A stretch of 64,000 nucleotides of DNA from Micromussa lordhowensis. Its lineage: Eukaryota > Cnidaria > Anthozoa > Scleractinia > Lobophylliidae. The position numbers and the translations under genes were made by a program. Every line of letters begins with the position of its first letter. Position 1 is the first letter of the stretch. Location of the stretch: NCBI GenBank assembly GCA_964020085.1, contig OZ026605.1, positions 28,782,098-28,846,097 on the forward strand. The letters run 5' to 3'. The notes under the pieces are model-generated. The model was given only the letters and a program-made list of their open reading frames with translations. It was not told where the DNA came from and made no database searches. Positions 47,716-58,884 of this stretch are shown here, piece by piece.

Positions 47716-50665
47716 AAAAAAAAAAATAGCGTCGCCCTTTTCACGGTTAGTTTTTCTCATTTGCATTACAATGTAATTCAACGTGGATGCGAGGCAATTT
47801 CGGGCTAAAACTACAAAATAGCCCGAAATTGCCTAACATGCATGCTAGATTATATTGTGATGCAAATGAGAAAAGTTAACTGTGAAACGAGTTATCAAAC
47901 ATCCCCCGTGACGTTTTCATGAGCCACACATGCGGCCGGACTTCTCTGGACTAGAACGCTTTAATTAGATTCTTGTTTAAAAAAATTAAACTAAAGAGCG
48001 AACTTTGAAGCGATCGTTCTTCTCTCAAAAGCCACTTGAAACCGAAAGGTTAGCTCAGTGAAGTTCAGTGGAGTTACTTTGTCAATCAAATTATTTGAAC
48101 AATTCTAGCAAGGATTGTAATTGGCTTATTTTAGCTTTCTTTATTAGAGACCAGACGCCACTTTTACTCGTGTTTGGAAAATAAAGTTTGGTTTAAAAAT
48201 TTAGCCTAATGTGTTAAGATTAATGGATTCTTTATCATAACTTAGGAAGCGGTAGAGCACTCAAGAAATAGGAAGAAACACTCGACTACGTCTCGTGTTT
48301 CCCCCTACACTTCTTTCGTGCTCTACCTGCGTGCTTTACAACAGAACAGAGCACAGTCGAGGCTTCTTCATTTGTCAATTCAAGAACAGGAAAAGCCTGT
48401 ACTATCAAAAGGTACCGCGGTATCCGTTTTGAATTTTCAAGAAAATCATAATGGTAGCTTGCATAGCGCCAAACTGATGGCAATCATTTCGTATCCAACG
48501 CAAATAGAAAAGTTGTCTTAATCTGAACCAACATACTTCGTTTATTGTTTTTTTTTAAGAGCAGACATTATCTGAATGGAAACAAAGTGATAAAAGTACC
48601 TATACAGGGTTCCAAAGTTTGAAATTAAAGTTGTACTCATTTACAATTCAAAACTTATGCATTTTTCATGATTTTAGCGATACTGGTATCATGACTTAAG
48701 CAGCTGTGTGTTTAACAAACTAAAGCAGTTCAGGCCTGACTTTTTTCAGGCTTTAATTTGACAACTGCTTTAGTTGTGTGTTTAACTGCGATGATCAATC
48801 ATGTCTTCATATCTTTCTCAGCAGTCAAATATATGACAGGTTTCTTTTTTTGCTCCATTAAATTGCTTTTCTACAACGTTCCAAAAACAAACAATATTAT
48901 AAATGGGATGACTTCAATGAACTGATGAATTGTCGGAAACTTTGAGAAACATATTTTGAGAATTATTTCACAAAACAAGATACGGCACACTTCCTTAAAT
49001 TTGAAGTAAAGGATGGTGTTAAGGGATCAGAAGTCTCCCCAGATCTTAATGATTAAGAAAGATTGTTTCATGTTTTGGGAATATAATACTCATTTCTCTC
49101 AAGATTTATAATTTACTAGTGGGGTGTCGTGAGTGGTGGTTTAAGACGCTGGATTTAAAATTTGTACTAAGTTCACTGAATGCGATGATATAGCCTCGAG
49201 ATTAGTTCATAGGGCCCTGCTTCGTAAATAGAAAGTTATGAACATTGCAATTTGGTATTTGGAATGTTTATTTTAATTTCAAAGTGTGTTTATGAATTAG
49301 CAGTGTCTGCAGTTAGCACATCCGAGGAAATTCACCCAATTAATTTTGTTTATTTAATAGATACACGTCGAGAAGGTTCTGGCAAGCCGTAGCCGAGTTT
49401 GTCCAAATTGGCCCTTCATCAACTGAAGCTCAATATTACAAACAAGTCTGATTACATAACGGCGTCTTCTAGGATCTTGGCAAGACCCTCCCAAAGCTCC
49501 TAAGACCCATATATTCAGAAAGAGCACACTAAGCTGTACAAAATCCTTAAGTTTCGTGTTAATTGGGCCAACATTGAACAAGATACAGCCATTCAAAAAC
49601 TTCAAAATTAATTTAGTAACAAATGTATGGATTGCCGGACACTTGTCCGGAAATCCATACATTTCTTTGCAAATTTTGAAGTTTTTGAATGGCTGTATCT
49701 TGTTCAATAACGATTTCAAGCAAACCTATATTATAGATTCTACGAGGCTACTCGGCTACCGCAAACTTGTTATACTCAAAGGTCTATCAGTATTAACAAC
49801 TTGTTCGCTTCTCCATGTTTCTTTAACCTTACTTAGTATAATGTAGTAAAATTTTTCTTACTCTCTTACTCTATTGTAACCATTTGATACACTTTTCTAA
49901 GAGTCCCTAGTTTCCGATGAATGTTACTTTTGCCACCGAAGTACTACCCGGCCTTATATCGGTTTAAAGCCATTTTGACTCTGGCGATGCAGAACATCAA
50001 ATAAGCTTCACTGAATTTTTTTTTTTTAATTTCAAGTTTTCAATGGAACACGAGTCAAACGCGTTTGACTCGTGTTCCATTGAAAACTTGAAACGTACGT
50101 TTGCAGTAAAACTATTTACTAACATTTGTTGTCTGAACGAAAACAAAGCACGAAATTCCAGCCCAGTGCCGTAAAACACAAAAATCTGTTTGAGCATTTC
50201 TGTGATTATGGTCTGCATGATAGGTTACATAAATATTTCAGAAATTTCCTATTGATGCGACGGAATTGTTTCAATTGCCTCAGTTGACCCATGCTTTGTT
50301 TCAGAAGAAACGGCGAAATGCCTCAAACGCTAACTTCAACAGTTCTGCCATTATATAACAATTATTCCATGAGCCCGAGTTGGATATGAAGTGAGTTGGT
50401 TATAATCACTTCATATCCAACAAGGGCGAATGGAATAATTGTTTTAGTAAATTCTCAAACCGGGTTTTGCCGCCAATTTTATTTCGGCCATTATAGAGCG
50501 CTGAAGTTGAAAACTTCGTGCGGCAAATTTTTAAACTTGGCGCACCATTTTCCATATGACGTAAAACTCCGACTATTGGCTCATAGTCGGAGTTATTTAG
50601 CCAATCAAAAAGCTAGAAATGCAATAGTCGGAGCTGAGAATTTACTAATAAATATTATCTACACA

Positions 50666-53390
50666 TTAGCGCACGTATATTTTCCAGAAATCTCCTGAAG
50701 ATACTACGTTATTTCCAAAATCATCACACAGCCATTTGCCTTTAACGATATTCCATTGATTCTCATTGGAAATAGATGCCACTTTATTGTACATCATTCT
50801 TTCCCCTGTGGTGTCGCTTTTTCCCCATTTCCCGACATTATTTGAGCCCCATCGATGACATTGCATAGCCGCAACTGAGAGTTGTCACCATCCAATCTCT
50901 TAAACGAATTGCAAGCAAAGGGAAGTACGCTCGTCTGACCGCTGAAATACTGGGCCACAGCTTCACCAGTGCTGTTAGCGACCGTGGTCACGTGGAACGT
51001 ACGTCCCTGTTGTTTCCTGCAGTGGAATCTCAGCTGAGTGAAAGACAGGTTTTTCCACAGCACATTCATGGCGCTTGATCCGATAGCCATTCTGTTGTTA
51101 TGATAGTCACTGATTCCGTGGTATGATGTCTCAGGTTCCCAGCTCACAGCAGGTGGAGTAGAGCTTGCCATCAACAAATTGGCGACTAGAAGCCAGCCTC
51201 CTGAAATCAGCAGAAAATAAGTTTAACATTTTGTTTTTGAATGACTAAATTAAAGCGAAACTGACAAGTAATTGGACATAAATTTTCTGACATTGAGAAT
51301 TTCATTTTACCCTCGTCAGTTGTCATGTCACAGAAAACTTTTATGGGATTTCCATCCTTTGCAGGGTCGATCCAGTACTCCCCGTCTCCTTCCGATTCTC
51401 CAGAATCCCGGATGTCCTTACAGGAAGAGGAGGAACCGTTTTTCTCTAGAAATTAAAGTTAAAACACAGTTTATTCGTTGTCGTTTTTGTGTGTTTCGTT
51501 GTGTGATATAGAATAGCGACCTTTCCTACGGTTACACGATCTTAACCTATTACTACAAGTTCTGCAAGGCGACAGTATGGTTTGCAATCAGTATCTGATG
51601 CACTCGTTACTCAAACAGAGATTTACGGTGAGCTGGTTCTTTTTGTCAAAATAGTTGTTAATTGATGTTGTTGTTTTAGCCTCTGGAAGAGGACCATTTT
51701 CGACGTCGACTGTTCTCGGACTCTGTGGAACACTCTTGATGCCAAACTTGGGTTATTTCCCCACACTAATTTTAAAAATTGCTTATTTAAACTTATTCCG
51801 CAGTAGGAATTCTTTTATTGATCATTTTAAGATTTGTAAAACTTTTTAGTTTTACTAGTAGTTAATTAATCAATATTGTAATATTAGTAGATCATTATGT
51901 AAATTTAGTTGGTGGATCATGAGTAGTTAATTAATTAATTGATATGTCTTATTATTTTAATTTGTAGGAGGGTCATTATGAAAAATACTGGGTGACCAGT
52001 AATCAATGTGCTTCACCCTCGTTAAATAAAGTTCTTATTCTCAGACTCGACGGTACGTTCGAGTAAAAGTAGCAATCAAAATCACATTTCTTTAGCTTAA
52101 GGTTAGATTAGTGTCAGTCAACTTTCAAACAACTAGGGTCAGGCTACAAAACTAAAGTTTGTTCATGAAGTGTGATACATTATAAAGTTCCTATGAAGAC
52201 TATAAGTTACTTGAGCTGCAGGTTATCCCCTTGTACCCAGGGCTACACTTGGGGTCTCTAGACTTGCAGTAGTTCTGATGTGAGCTCCATTTGCCATCGT
52301 TTTCACAAACCAAATTCGAGTTGGCAATCTGGTAAGACATGATAATAATGTAATTCGATTTAGGACGTATAAGTAACAGGCTGGGGAGAACAGCAAACAG
52401 CAGAAATGTCTCCGATTGACTTATTCTCCATAAGAAGAATTAGGTAAGGTTATAATTTAACTTTCTTCAGTTTTTGGATCCCGCTAAACAAAAACAAAAA
52501 CGAAAAAGGGAAAATATAACTGGAGGAGGCGAGACGAAAAAGACCTCTAACAGATGGCTGGAGATGGAACTAACGATCGGGACAAATTGAGCAGACCTGT
52601 AAATGTAGATGATTAATGCTTCAGGGAGTAACAAAGGGGATATATAGAGAGAATGTAAGTTTTAAACAATATAATTTTGTTAATTTTGAGAAATATTGTG
52701 ATCATACTAACCTGCATTAGCTCAAAGTGAGTTGAGCCTCGGTTATTCTTAAAGTCTTCAGGCCTGGAAATTCGCGTTTCATTGTTTAAATGACAGATTT
52801 CTGTATTTAGGTTCTCTGGGGCGAAACAGTTGTATGATCGGCATTTGTCATTTCTCAAACATTTCAATCCGCACACCAAATTGTCTCCCGTACATACATC
52901 GATAACATGGCCAAGTAAAGCGTAATCTGCAAATAACAACACGTGACATGTGAAGAGTTACCTCGTACTAGAAAATTGATAACATAAATCTTATCAGATA
53001 ACAAAGGTTTTTTTTTGTTTTTTCAAGCACTGATCTACAAATCAGTTATTTACTGTTTCAGTGTCTTTCATACTTCATATTTTAAGAAGGGAAGTAAAAC
53101 AATTTCTGATGTTTGATTCCACTTAAATGAATTACGTTTCTTGTTATCCGCACAAGAGAAGGACAAGTCGATTAACAAGTTTACAAAAAAATGGTACTGA
53201 GACGCTTGACGACTTTTTTGCTTCAGAGTATGTAGCTCATGATTAAGCCAACTTTTTACCCACCTTCGTGACTCTCAAAGAAGCTTGAAACAGATGCGGC
53301 GCTTTCTGCGAAAGGGACATTTACGTGTTCCAGGTAAATCAAACTGTCAGAAAGTAATAGCAGTATGGATGATAACAATATGCGTTCCAT
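50666..53390 (-). pseudogene. Gene F: second copy of gene E with a frameshift in the last exon
   Basis: Exons match gene E one for one: 53390-53264, 52926-52712, 52328-52211, 51445-51311 and 51200-50666. Signal peptide, PAN and EGF-like exons appear to encode the same protein as E (the differences I checked in exon 3 are synonymous). In exon 5 the sequence around 50866-50873 has two extra bases relative to E, just after GDNSQL. The new frame ends at 50794, losing the conserved RWGSN...GDFWKIYVR half of the domain and leaving a predicted 333-aa protein. Replacement differences upstream include WKNL for WTHL and VAQYF for VVQYF. It could be a recent pseudogene, a truncated variant, a second haplotype or a sequencing error. 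Confidence 0.8.
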
Positions 53391-53494
53391 GTTTGAAGCC
53401 TGTTTGTACAAAAAAATGAAAAGGAAAGAAAACAATCAATTAAGAAACAAAAAAGTCAAGTGTTGTCAGTCAAAGTGCTTTTTTCATTTCCACT

Positions 53495-53502
53495 TATAAA
53501 AG
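53495..53502 (-). promoter_or_regulatory. Possible TATA box of gene F
   Basis: Same CTTATAAAAGG context and the same distance from the ATG as in gene E. It is conserved because the unit is duplicated, so it is not independent evidence. Confidence 0.22.
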
Positions 53503-53602
53503 GAAAATATCTGCTGGATATCGTTAAGTATTCATTGGCATGTTTGAATCAATTTCTTGCAAGTCGCGCACGTAATTATAATGATGCTGGAGAAAACACC
53601 TG

Positions 53603-53644
<42 letters not shown>

Positions 53645-54838
53645 GAAAAACGAACAACAATATACGATTGGAAAAAGTATTTTGCAAAGTGATTTCTCCA
53701 CTAACTTGTAGCTTTGAAGAGTTGGTATGTACGTGACTTTAGATTCTTATTGTAAATTTCTTAGCTGTGGTGTTTTAGTACCTATCTATCTATATCTATG
53801 TGTATCTTTTACCCCGTTTGCCAAAACGAAAACAGAAATCCCTCATACCGTCTACAACCTAAAGCTGATTGTAGGAACTGGTCACGTGTCGGTTTCTCTC
53901 TCTTTTTGGGTAATGAACGAGATGGAGTTGCAAATCCAAAAGGAAAGAATCAAAGTAGACCCGAGTATAATCAGTTCGCTTAGACTAAACAGTACCTGAC
54001 TTGCTACGGAGTTGTCGATGGAACTTCAGTTAACTGCATAATGTTCAAAAAAAATATACTCATGCGTTTTGGTTGTTCGTTATATATCGCCAATTTAGAA
54101 ATGCACAGTTTTGTTTTATGATTGTTGAAGTCGTAGATTTGTCGCCTGGCAAATCGCACTGAATTGAATTGTTACCGGATCAGTTTCAAATTTTGACTGA
54201 ATTAGCCGTAGGTTAGGCTGCTCCGGCCAATCAGATTTGATATTTTTTATAGCTTTTAATCATTAATAAATTTATCTTAAACAGTAAGTAGGATAAATAA
54301 AAAGAGAAGAGATTATCAAATTGGATTTTCTTATTATTATCACATAAAGGGACACAGACAGTTTATTTTACTGCGCTATGGTAACAGTGCGTCACAGACT
54401 TGATAAGCAGAGTCTACATGACGCACCAGCTAGTTTATAGGTGCGCCAAGAAAACAACATAACAAACTAAAAATATATGTACAATAGTACCATATTCTGC
54501 TTGAATCCTTTGTTATTAACAAGGGATGGGCACATCACTCCGGTCTCCGAAAAAAACCGCTAGACCAACTGTAGGAAGCAAAAACGCAACTTCCTGGCGA
54601 GAAAAAGGTATGATTTATTACTCTGTACACTAAACACGTTTATTTAAAATGAATGTTGTGCAGCGTAGCACTGTGAACACAAATGGTGGGTTCAATTAGC
54701 ACTTAAATTTATACTTAAGAGTTAATTCTCTGTTTCACCATTTGTGTTCTTAGTGCTACGCGGCACAACATTCATATGTACCCTCACTTTCTCTTCACCG
54801 CGATTCACCCCCTAAATCGTCCCCGACTTTCTCTGTCC

Positions 54839-54912
54839 GACCTCGTTGCTCAGTCGGCAGAGTAACGGTAAATCTAATCCGGAGGTCGTGGGTTCGATTC
54901 CCACCGAGGTCA
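54839..54912 (+). mobile_element. tRNA-like SINE head
   Basis: The acceptor arms GACCTCG and CGAGGTC pair, and A box (TTGCTCAGTCGG) and B box (GGTTCGATTCC) are present, but the anticodon arm pairs only three bases (CGG/CCG around a 10-base loop). A T-rich tail follows. It is a SINE head or tRNA pseudogene, not a credible functional tRNA. Confidence 0.6.
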
Positions 54913-54961
54913 AAAGATTTTTTCTTTACCTCGTGGGTTATTCATGGGTTCAATTAGCACT

Positions 54962-55466
54962 TAAATTTACACTTCAGAGTTAATTCTCTGTTTCACCACA
55001 TTTATTTAAATCCGTGAGTTCATTTTTTCTAGCTTTGTTATCTCTTTGAGTCCAACCGGGAATTTGATGCGTACAGGCCAGTTGATAATCTCAGACTAAT
55101 CCCTCAGGAGCCCGGTGATCCTCTGAGGCTCAGTCTTATCAACTGGAGTAAGGGCTCTCGTTACGCACCATTTAAAACACTGTTCGTCTTTATTCTTCAA
55201 GTTGAGCACGGCTTTCTTGTTTTTGATCGATTTTAGAAGATTCCTACAGGAAGAACCTCGCAGCGGAAGAGTGGTTGGTTAAGTGACCGTCGAGTGAATC
55301 AGTAACCGTAACCTGGTTCGTGAAATTATAGTTTCCTTGTTCGAGTGTACTCATTCAGATTCGCTCCGACGAAGGGCTAACGCTCGAAACGTCAGCTTCC
55401 GAATCTCTTTACGGTGGCCAATTCACTTTATCAACCCAGTTGATAAAACCAAATTATCTTGTAACA

Positions 55467-55503
<37 letters not shown>

Positions 55504-55690
55504 TGCCCCCTTTATATGTCTAGGGAAGTATATTAGAAATAAACACTGTAATATTTTGTTATCATTCAAATTTTACGGTCGAAAGATTAGTTGAGAAAGC
55601 CTTCGTTTGGAATTCTGTAAAGATGCTCAACTCTGTGACTCTGAAACTTTCAGTAGCTTATATCATTCGTCCCTTTATTTATAACCTATT
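54962..55690 (+). mobile_element. Penelope-like 3' region, right copy (plus orientation)
   Basis: Inverted partner of 46990-47715. It contains CCGACGAAGGGCTAACGCTC, then GAAACGTCAGCTTCCG (55366-55396), then the CAACCCAGTTGATAAAAC stem, and ends TTTATTTATAACCTATT. The CGACGA-stem-CGAAAC block resembles a hammerhead core with one substitution (CCGACGA for CUGANGA). Confidence 0.55.
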
Positions 55691-56127
55691 CAAAATCATT
55701 TGAATATTCATATCCTGCTGGAATCTGATGATTATGCGATAATTTACGCTTCGTAAGCCGCCTTTTAGATACCCGGATTTCTCGCACCTTCCGATTGGTT
55801 AGTAAAAGGTCTAAAAGTTATTTCGAAATCAAGAAAGCGTCTTTTGCAAGTTACCGCAGGAGGGTCGAGATTTGCGACCCACCCAACCCTCCCGCATCTT
55901 CGGGTGGCGGTTTATCTGTCACGCACTTATTTGGTTCAGCTCGTCGTCAAGAATCCTTTGTTTCATCGCCAGGACCGTTTTCTTTTGCAAGCACCCTGAT
56001 TCTTGCCCCCTCGCTGAGCCAAATAAATTGAATCCTTCGTCGCTCCGCGTCGTTCTTTCACTGCGATCGGAGTGATGTGCCCATCCCTTATTAATAACAA
56101 AGGATTCAAACAGGATATGGTACTATT

Positions 56128-57134
56128 TCGAGGGTCCTCATATTCTCCCCACTTTTCATTATCGTTCGGATTCTTGGTTTTCACGTGACGTCATCAATAT
56201 TCTAAAATGTAAAATCACTGAGCCCCTGAGTTTTAGTCATTAAACCTGCTAAATATATTTACTTTTGAAGGTTTTCAGTTCAATAGCAACCTTCGTTTTT
56301 ATAGTAGGGCATTTGAAATTCGGTGTTTTCACGCCACAGGATATCAAAGATGGCCTAGAGAATGTGTCACGTATGCCTGAAAAAAATTACTCAGTGATTT
56401 TTAGCAATCTAAACTGTTGTGGTATAGTGAAAAGTGTTAATGTGAATATCTGCTAGCTCAAAAGGGCGAACGGGTCGATTTTTATAGCAGAATTCAATTC
56501 CAGATGTTTGCATTGATTTCCGGCCGCCATTACTGTGTCCCTCTCCAGGACACAACTATGGCGTTTCCATACTGAGCTCTATAAATTTGTGTAAAACATT
56601 TTGAGGGCTAACTCAAGTACGAAGCATCGCAAAGATCTGAGACTCGGCAAAGTAGATAAGCTATTAATCTCCTATAATATCACAAATTCTTGACTGTTTT
56701 TATGCAATAGTTTTGATTTTATTTTTTCGTTGCGTGACAGTGAAAACCAGCAATTGACCGCTTCCTTGTACAATTTAAATCTCCTGTTCATCTTCCGCCT
56801 AATATCATCAGTGGTCCATGGGAGTGATTTGCTTCTTACTTTTACTTGTTTCATCGATGCGTGATCGTTTGCAATTTTGTTCCACCACAGGCGGCCCAGA
56901 CGTTGTTTGTGATTTACATACGTGACAGTATTGCGTTACGTTTTAAGCCATTTAAGAGAATGTATGAAAATGGTTCGAAAATCGCTCTAAATTCAACTTG
57001 TAGTAAAGGATTTAAATAAAAGAAACTTACCTTAGTCTGCGCTTGTGTTATTTTGAAGTCTTTGTGGCAGCTGAGGCGTTCTACAGTCGTTCTAAAGCCA
57101 TTTCAACGATTTAAACTTTTCCAGTTAAGCAAAC
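56128..57134. other. Spacer left of the methyltransferase region, no gene supported
   Basis: AT-rich sequence with short, dissimilar open frames. The stretch 56260-56600 (TTTTCACGCCACAGG, CCGGCCGCCATTACTGTG) may be a decayed repeat. No clear exon was found. Confidence 0.3.
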
Positions 57135-57623
57135 TTGGAAAAGATAAAACCCTCCGAGATCTGCAGAATTCTTCATATCCTACGAAAGCCGGATTCAATA
57201 ATTGCTTTATTATTCATTCAAAATATTTTCTTCGCTAAAACCTACTCGCAGCCATTTCGCTCTTTGTTAATAACACAACTCGTCCCCAGGTTTTCTCGGT
57301 TAATATGGCGCACTTCACCGCGAAAGAGACCACCGTCGTCTGCAAGATTTTCACCGAAGAGGAGCAAGCGTCGACTGGAAGGATCATTCACGAAAGAATC
57401 ATACACTGTAAGCAGCGACATAACATCCGAAGCGGACGATACAGTTTCTTTCCAAACAGCAGAAATCGTAAATACTGAATCACAAGATTCATGCCAGTCA
57501 TTACGATTCCAGTTGTTGGCAGAAATTAAGCGTCAACTCGAGGAGAACGGAGAATTAAAGTCACGCATGTTTTGCATACATAATGGTATTTCGTGTTCGA
57601 AGGTGGTACGTGGGTATCCATAG
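57135..57623 (+). CDS. Hypothetical ORF, basic tract plus coiled coil
   Basis: A 162-codon open frame. The first third looks non-coding. From about residue 60 it has a basic stretch (SPRKRPPSSARFSPKRSKRR), an acidic Ser/Thr-rich stretch, and a short coiled-coil-like end (LLAEIKRQLEENGELKSRMF). This order faintly recalls the region before the DDE domain in some Harbinger/THAP-type proteins, but no catalytic domain follows. It ends 60 bases before the methyltransferase start. It may be an exon of an unrecognised gene or transposon debris. Confidence 0.3.
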   Translation: MEKIKPSEICRILHILRKPDSIIALLFIQNIFFAKTYSQPFRSLLITQLVPRFSRLIWRTSPRKRPPSSARFSPKRSKRRLEGSFTKESYTVSSDITSEADDTVSFQTAEIVNTESQDSCQSLRFQLLAEIKRQLEENGELKSRMFCIHNGISCSKVVRGYP

Positions 57624-57682
57624 TAATCACGTTATGAATATTAATGACTGAGAGGTATTGGTATCTTACACGTTCTACAGTC

Positions 57683-58474
57683 ATGGCTGCCGAGGGTTAT
57701 CAACAAAGTTCTCGCGATATACAAATGGAAGGCGGTAAATTGTTCATACAAACTGACGTGAATCCACAGCCTGGAAACTCCATCCTGGATTTAGGTTGCG
57801 GCACTGGTGAGCTATCGGCGTACTTGGCTGGACTTGTAGGACAGGAGGGATTCGTTGTTGGCGTTGATCCTGATGTGAAACGACTCAACTTGGCCAAGGA
57901 GAGTCATCGTGAAATCAAGAATCTCTCGTTTGTCGAAGGGAACTCGGACAACTTCGACGGGATGGGTTGTGAAAAGTACGACATCATTTTCCTGAATCAA
58001 GTTCTTCACTGGATTCCTAACCAACAACAGGCATTTAAAAACATGTTTAGTAGTTTAAGAGAAGGCGGAAAAATTGCTGTTAGGTACACAGATCACTTTC
58101 CTCCCTACATTGTGACCGCGCTAGAGGTGTTGACCCCTGAGATCGAAGAAAGGGTCAAGAGCTCGCCTCGCCATGTTGATAAGGATAACGTGGATCGCAT
58201 GTGCACGACAGAGGGGTTTGAAATCGCGAAGAGCTTCTACGCTAATGACATAAAGGTTGAATTTCAAACCGTGGAGGTTTATCTTAAGTGGTTATGGTCA
58301 ACTACACATGGACATTTCGATTTAAAACTTGTCACCGAAGAGAGAATTCAACGGTTTTTAAGCAGGGTTGGAAATCCACCTTTCGACTTCACGGCTCAAA
58401 ATGTCAACACCAGACTAATTGCTGTGAAGCCAAAAGAGCGGACTAGTGTCCGTAATGAAGGCGCTGAAGGGTAA
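57683..58474 (+). CDS. Class I SAM-dependent methyltransferase (263 aa, single exon)
   Basis: The frame carries a Rossmann-fold methyltransferase domain: motif I ILDLGCGTGELSAYLAG (SAM binding), an acidic motif II GVDPDVKRL, EGNSDNF, motif IV YDIIFLNQVLHWI and LREGGKIAVRY. It resembles small-molecule methyltransferases annotated as trans-aconitate-2-methyltransferase-like or juvenile-hormone-acid-methyltransferase-like; the substrate cannot be told. I prefer the ATG at 57683 (gtcATGG, strong start context, MAAEGYQQSSRD) to the in-frame ATG at 57644, because CTTACACGTTCTACAG just before it looks like a splice acceptor for a 5' UTR exon. The coding region has no introns, unlike its neighbours, and nothing suggests decay. 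It has no signal peptide and is probably cytosolic. Confidence 0.85.
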   Translation: MAAEGYQQSSRDIQMEGGKLFIQTDVNPQPGNSILDLGCGTGELSAYLAGLVGQEGFVVGVDPDVKRLNLAKESHREIKNLSFVEGNSDNFDGMGCEKYDIIFLNQVLHWIPNQQQAFKNMFSSLREGGKIAVRYTDHFPPYIVTALEVLTPEIEERVKSSPRHVDKDNVDRMCTTEGFEIAKSFYANDIKVEFQTVEVYLKWLWSTTHGHFDLKLVTEERIQRFLSRVGNPPFDFTAQNVNTRLIAVKPKERTSVRNEGAEG

Positions 58475-58831
58475 CAATCCCGCAGAACAATGAGACTACA
58501 ATGGATGGATTCATGAAACGCGAACTATGACCCGCATAAATTATGTTTATTCTCGAAATAACATGTCACGCAAGACTCTCCTGGTCTTAAGTCTGTTTCT
58601 CATTTTCGACTCTAGGTCCAGGATACTTCACATGGAGTTTTTGATCAATAGTTTGTAATCAGGCGATGTAGCACATGGAAAAATAGCATACAACAATAGT
58701 TTTCAACCTTAATACAGTTTGTTCAGTTTTTATCCCTTTCAACGTTTTCATCTTTTTTGATCATTTTTTTTACAGGACCTGAAAACTTAAAACTGATGCA
58801 GCAATCCTGTGTAAATATCTTTAAATTATTA

Positions 58832-58884
<53 letters not shown>

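Larger units (their letters stand above)
47723..54487. repeat. Direct tandem unit 2 (about 6.8 kb, carries gene F)
   Basis: Near-identical copy of 40069-46994 in the same orientation. Relative to unit 1 it lacks the 150-bp insertion, has about 35 extra bases near 49492-49527, lacks 17 bases near 52432, has a longer CT run, and has the 2-bp insertion that breaks gene F. The 3' flank of gene F (48540-50665) holds the same palindromes as unit 1 and no gene. Confidence 0.9.
54483..56127. mobile_element. Terminal-inverted-repeat element, 1.6 kb, with nested repeats
   Basis: The left end, beginning AATAGTACCATATTCTG and running to GATGGGCACATCACTCCG (54483-54542), is repeated in reverse complement at 56068-56127 with only a few mismatches. 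Inside are a foldback (about 54650-54776), a tRNA-like SINE head and a Penelope-like fragment. No transposase was recognised; the 55795-56075 frames look like repeat-derived shadows. No clear target-site duplication was seen. Confidence 0.65.
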
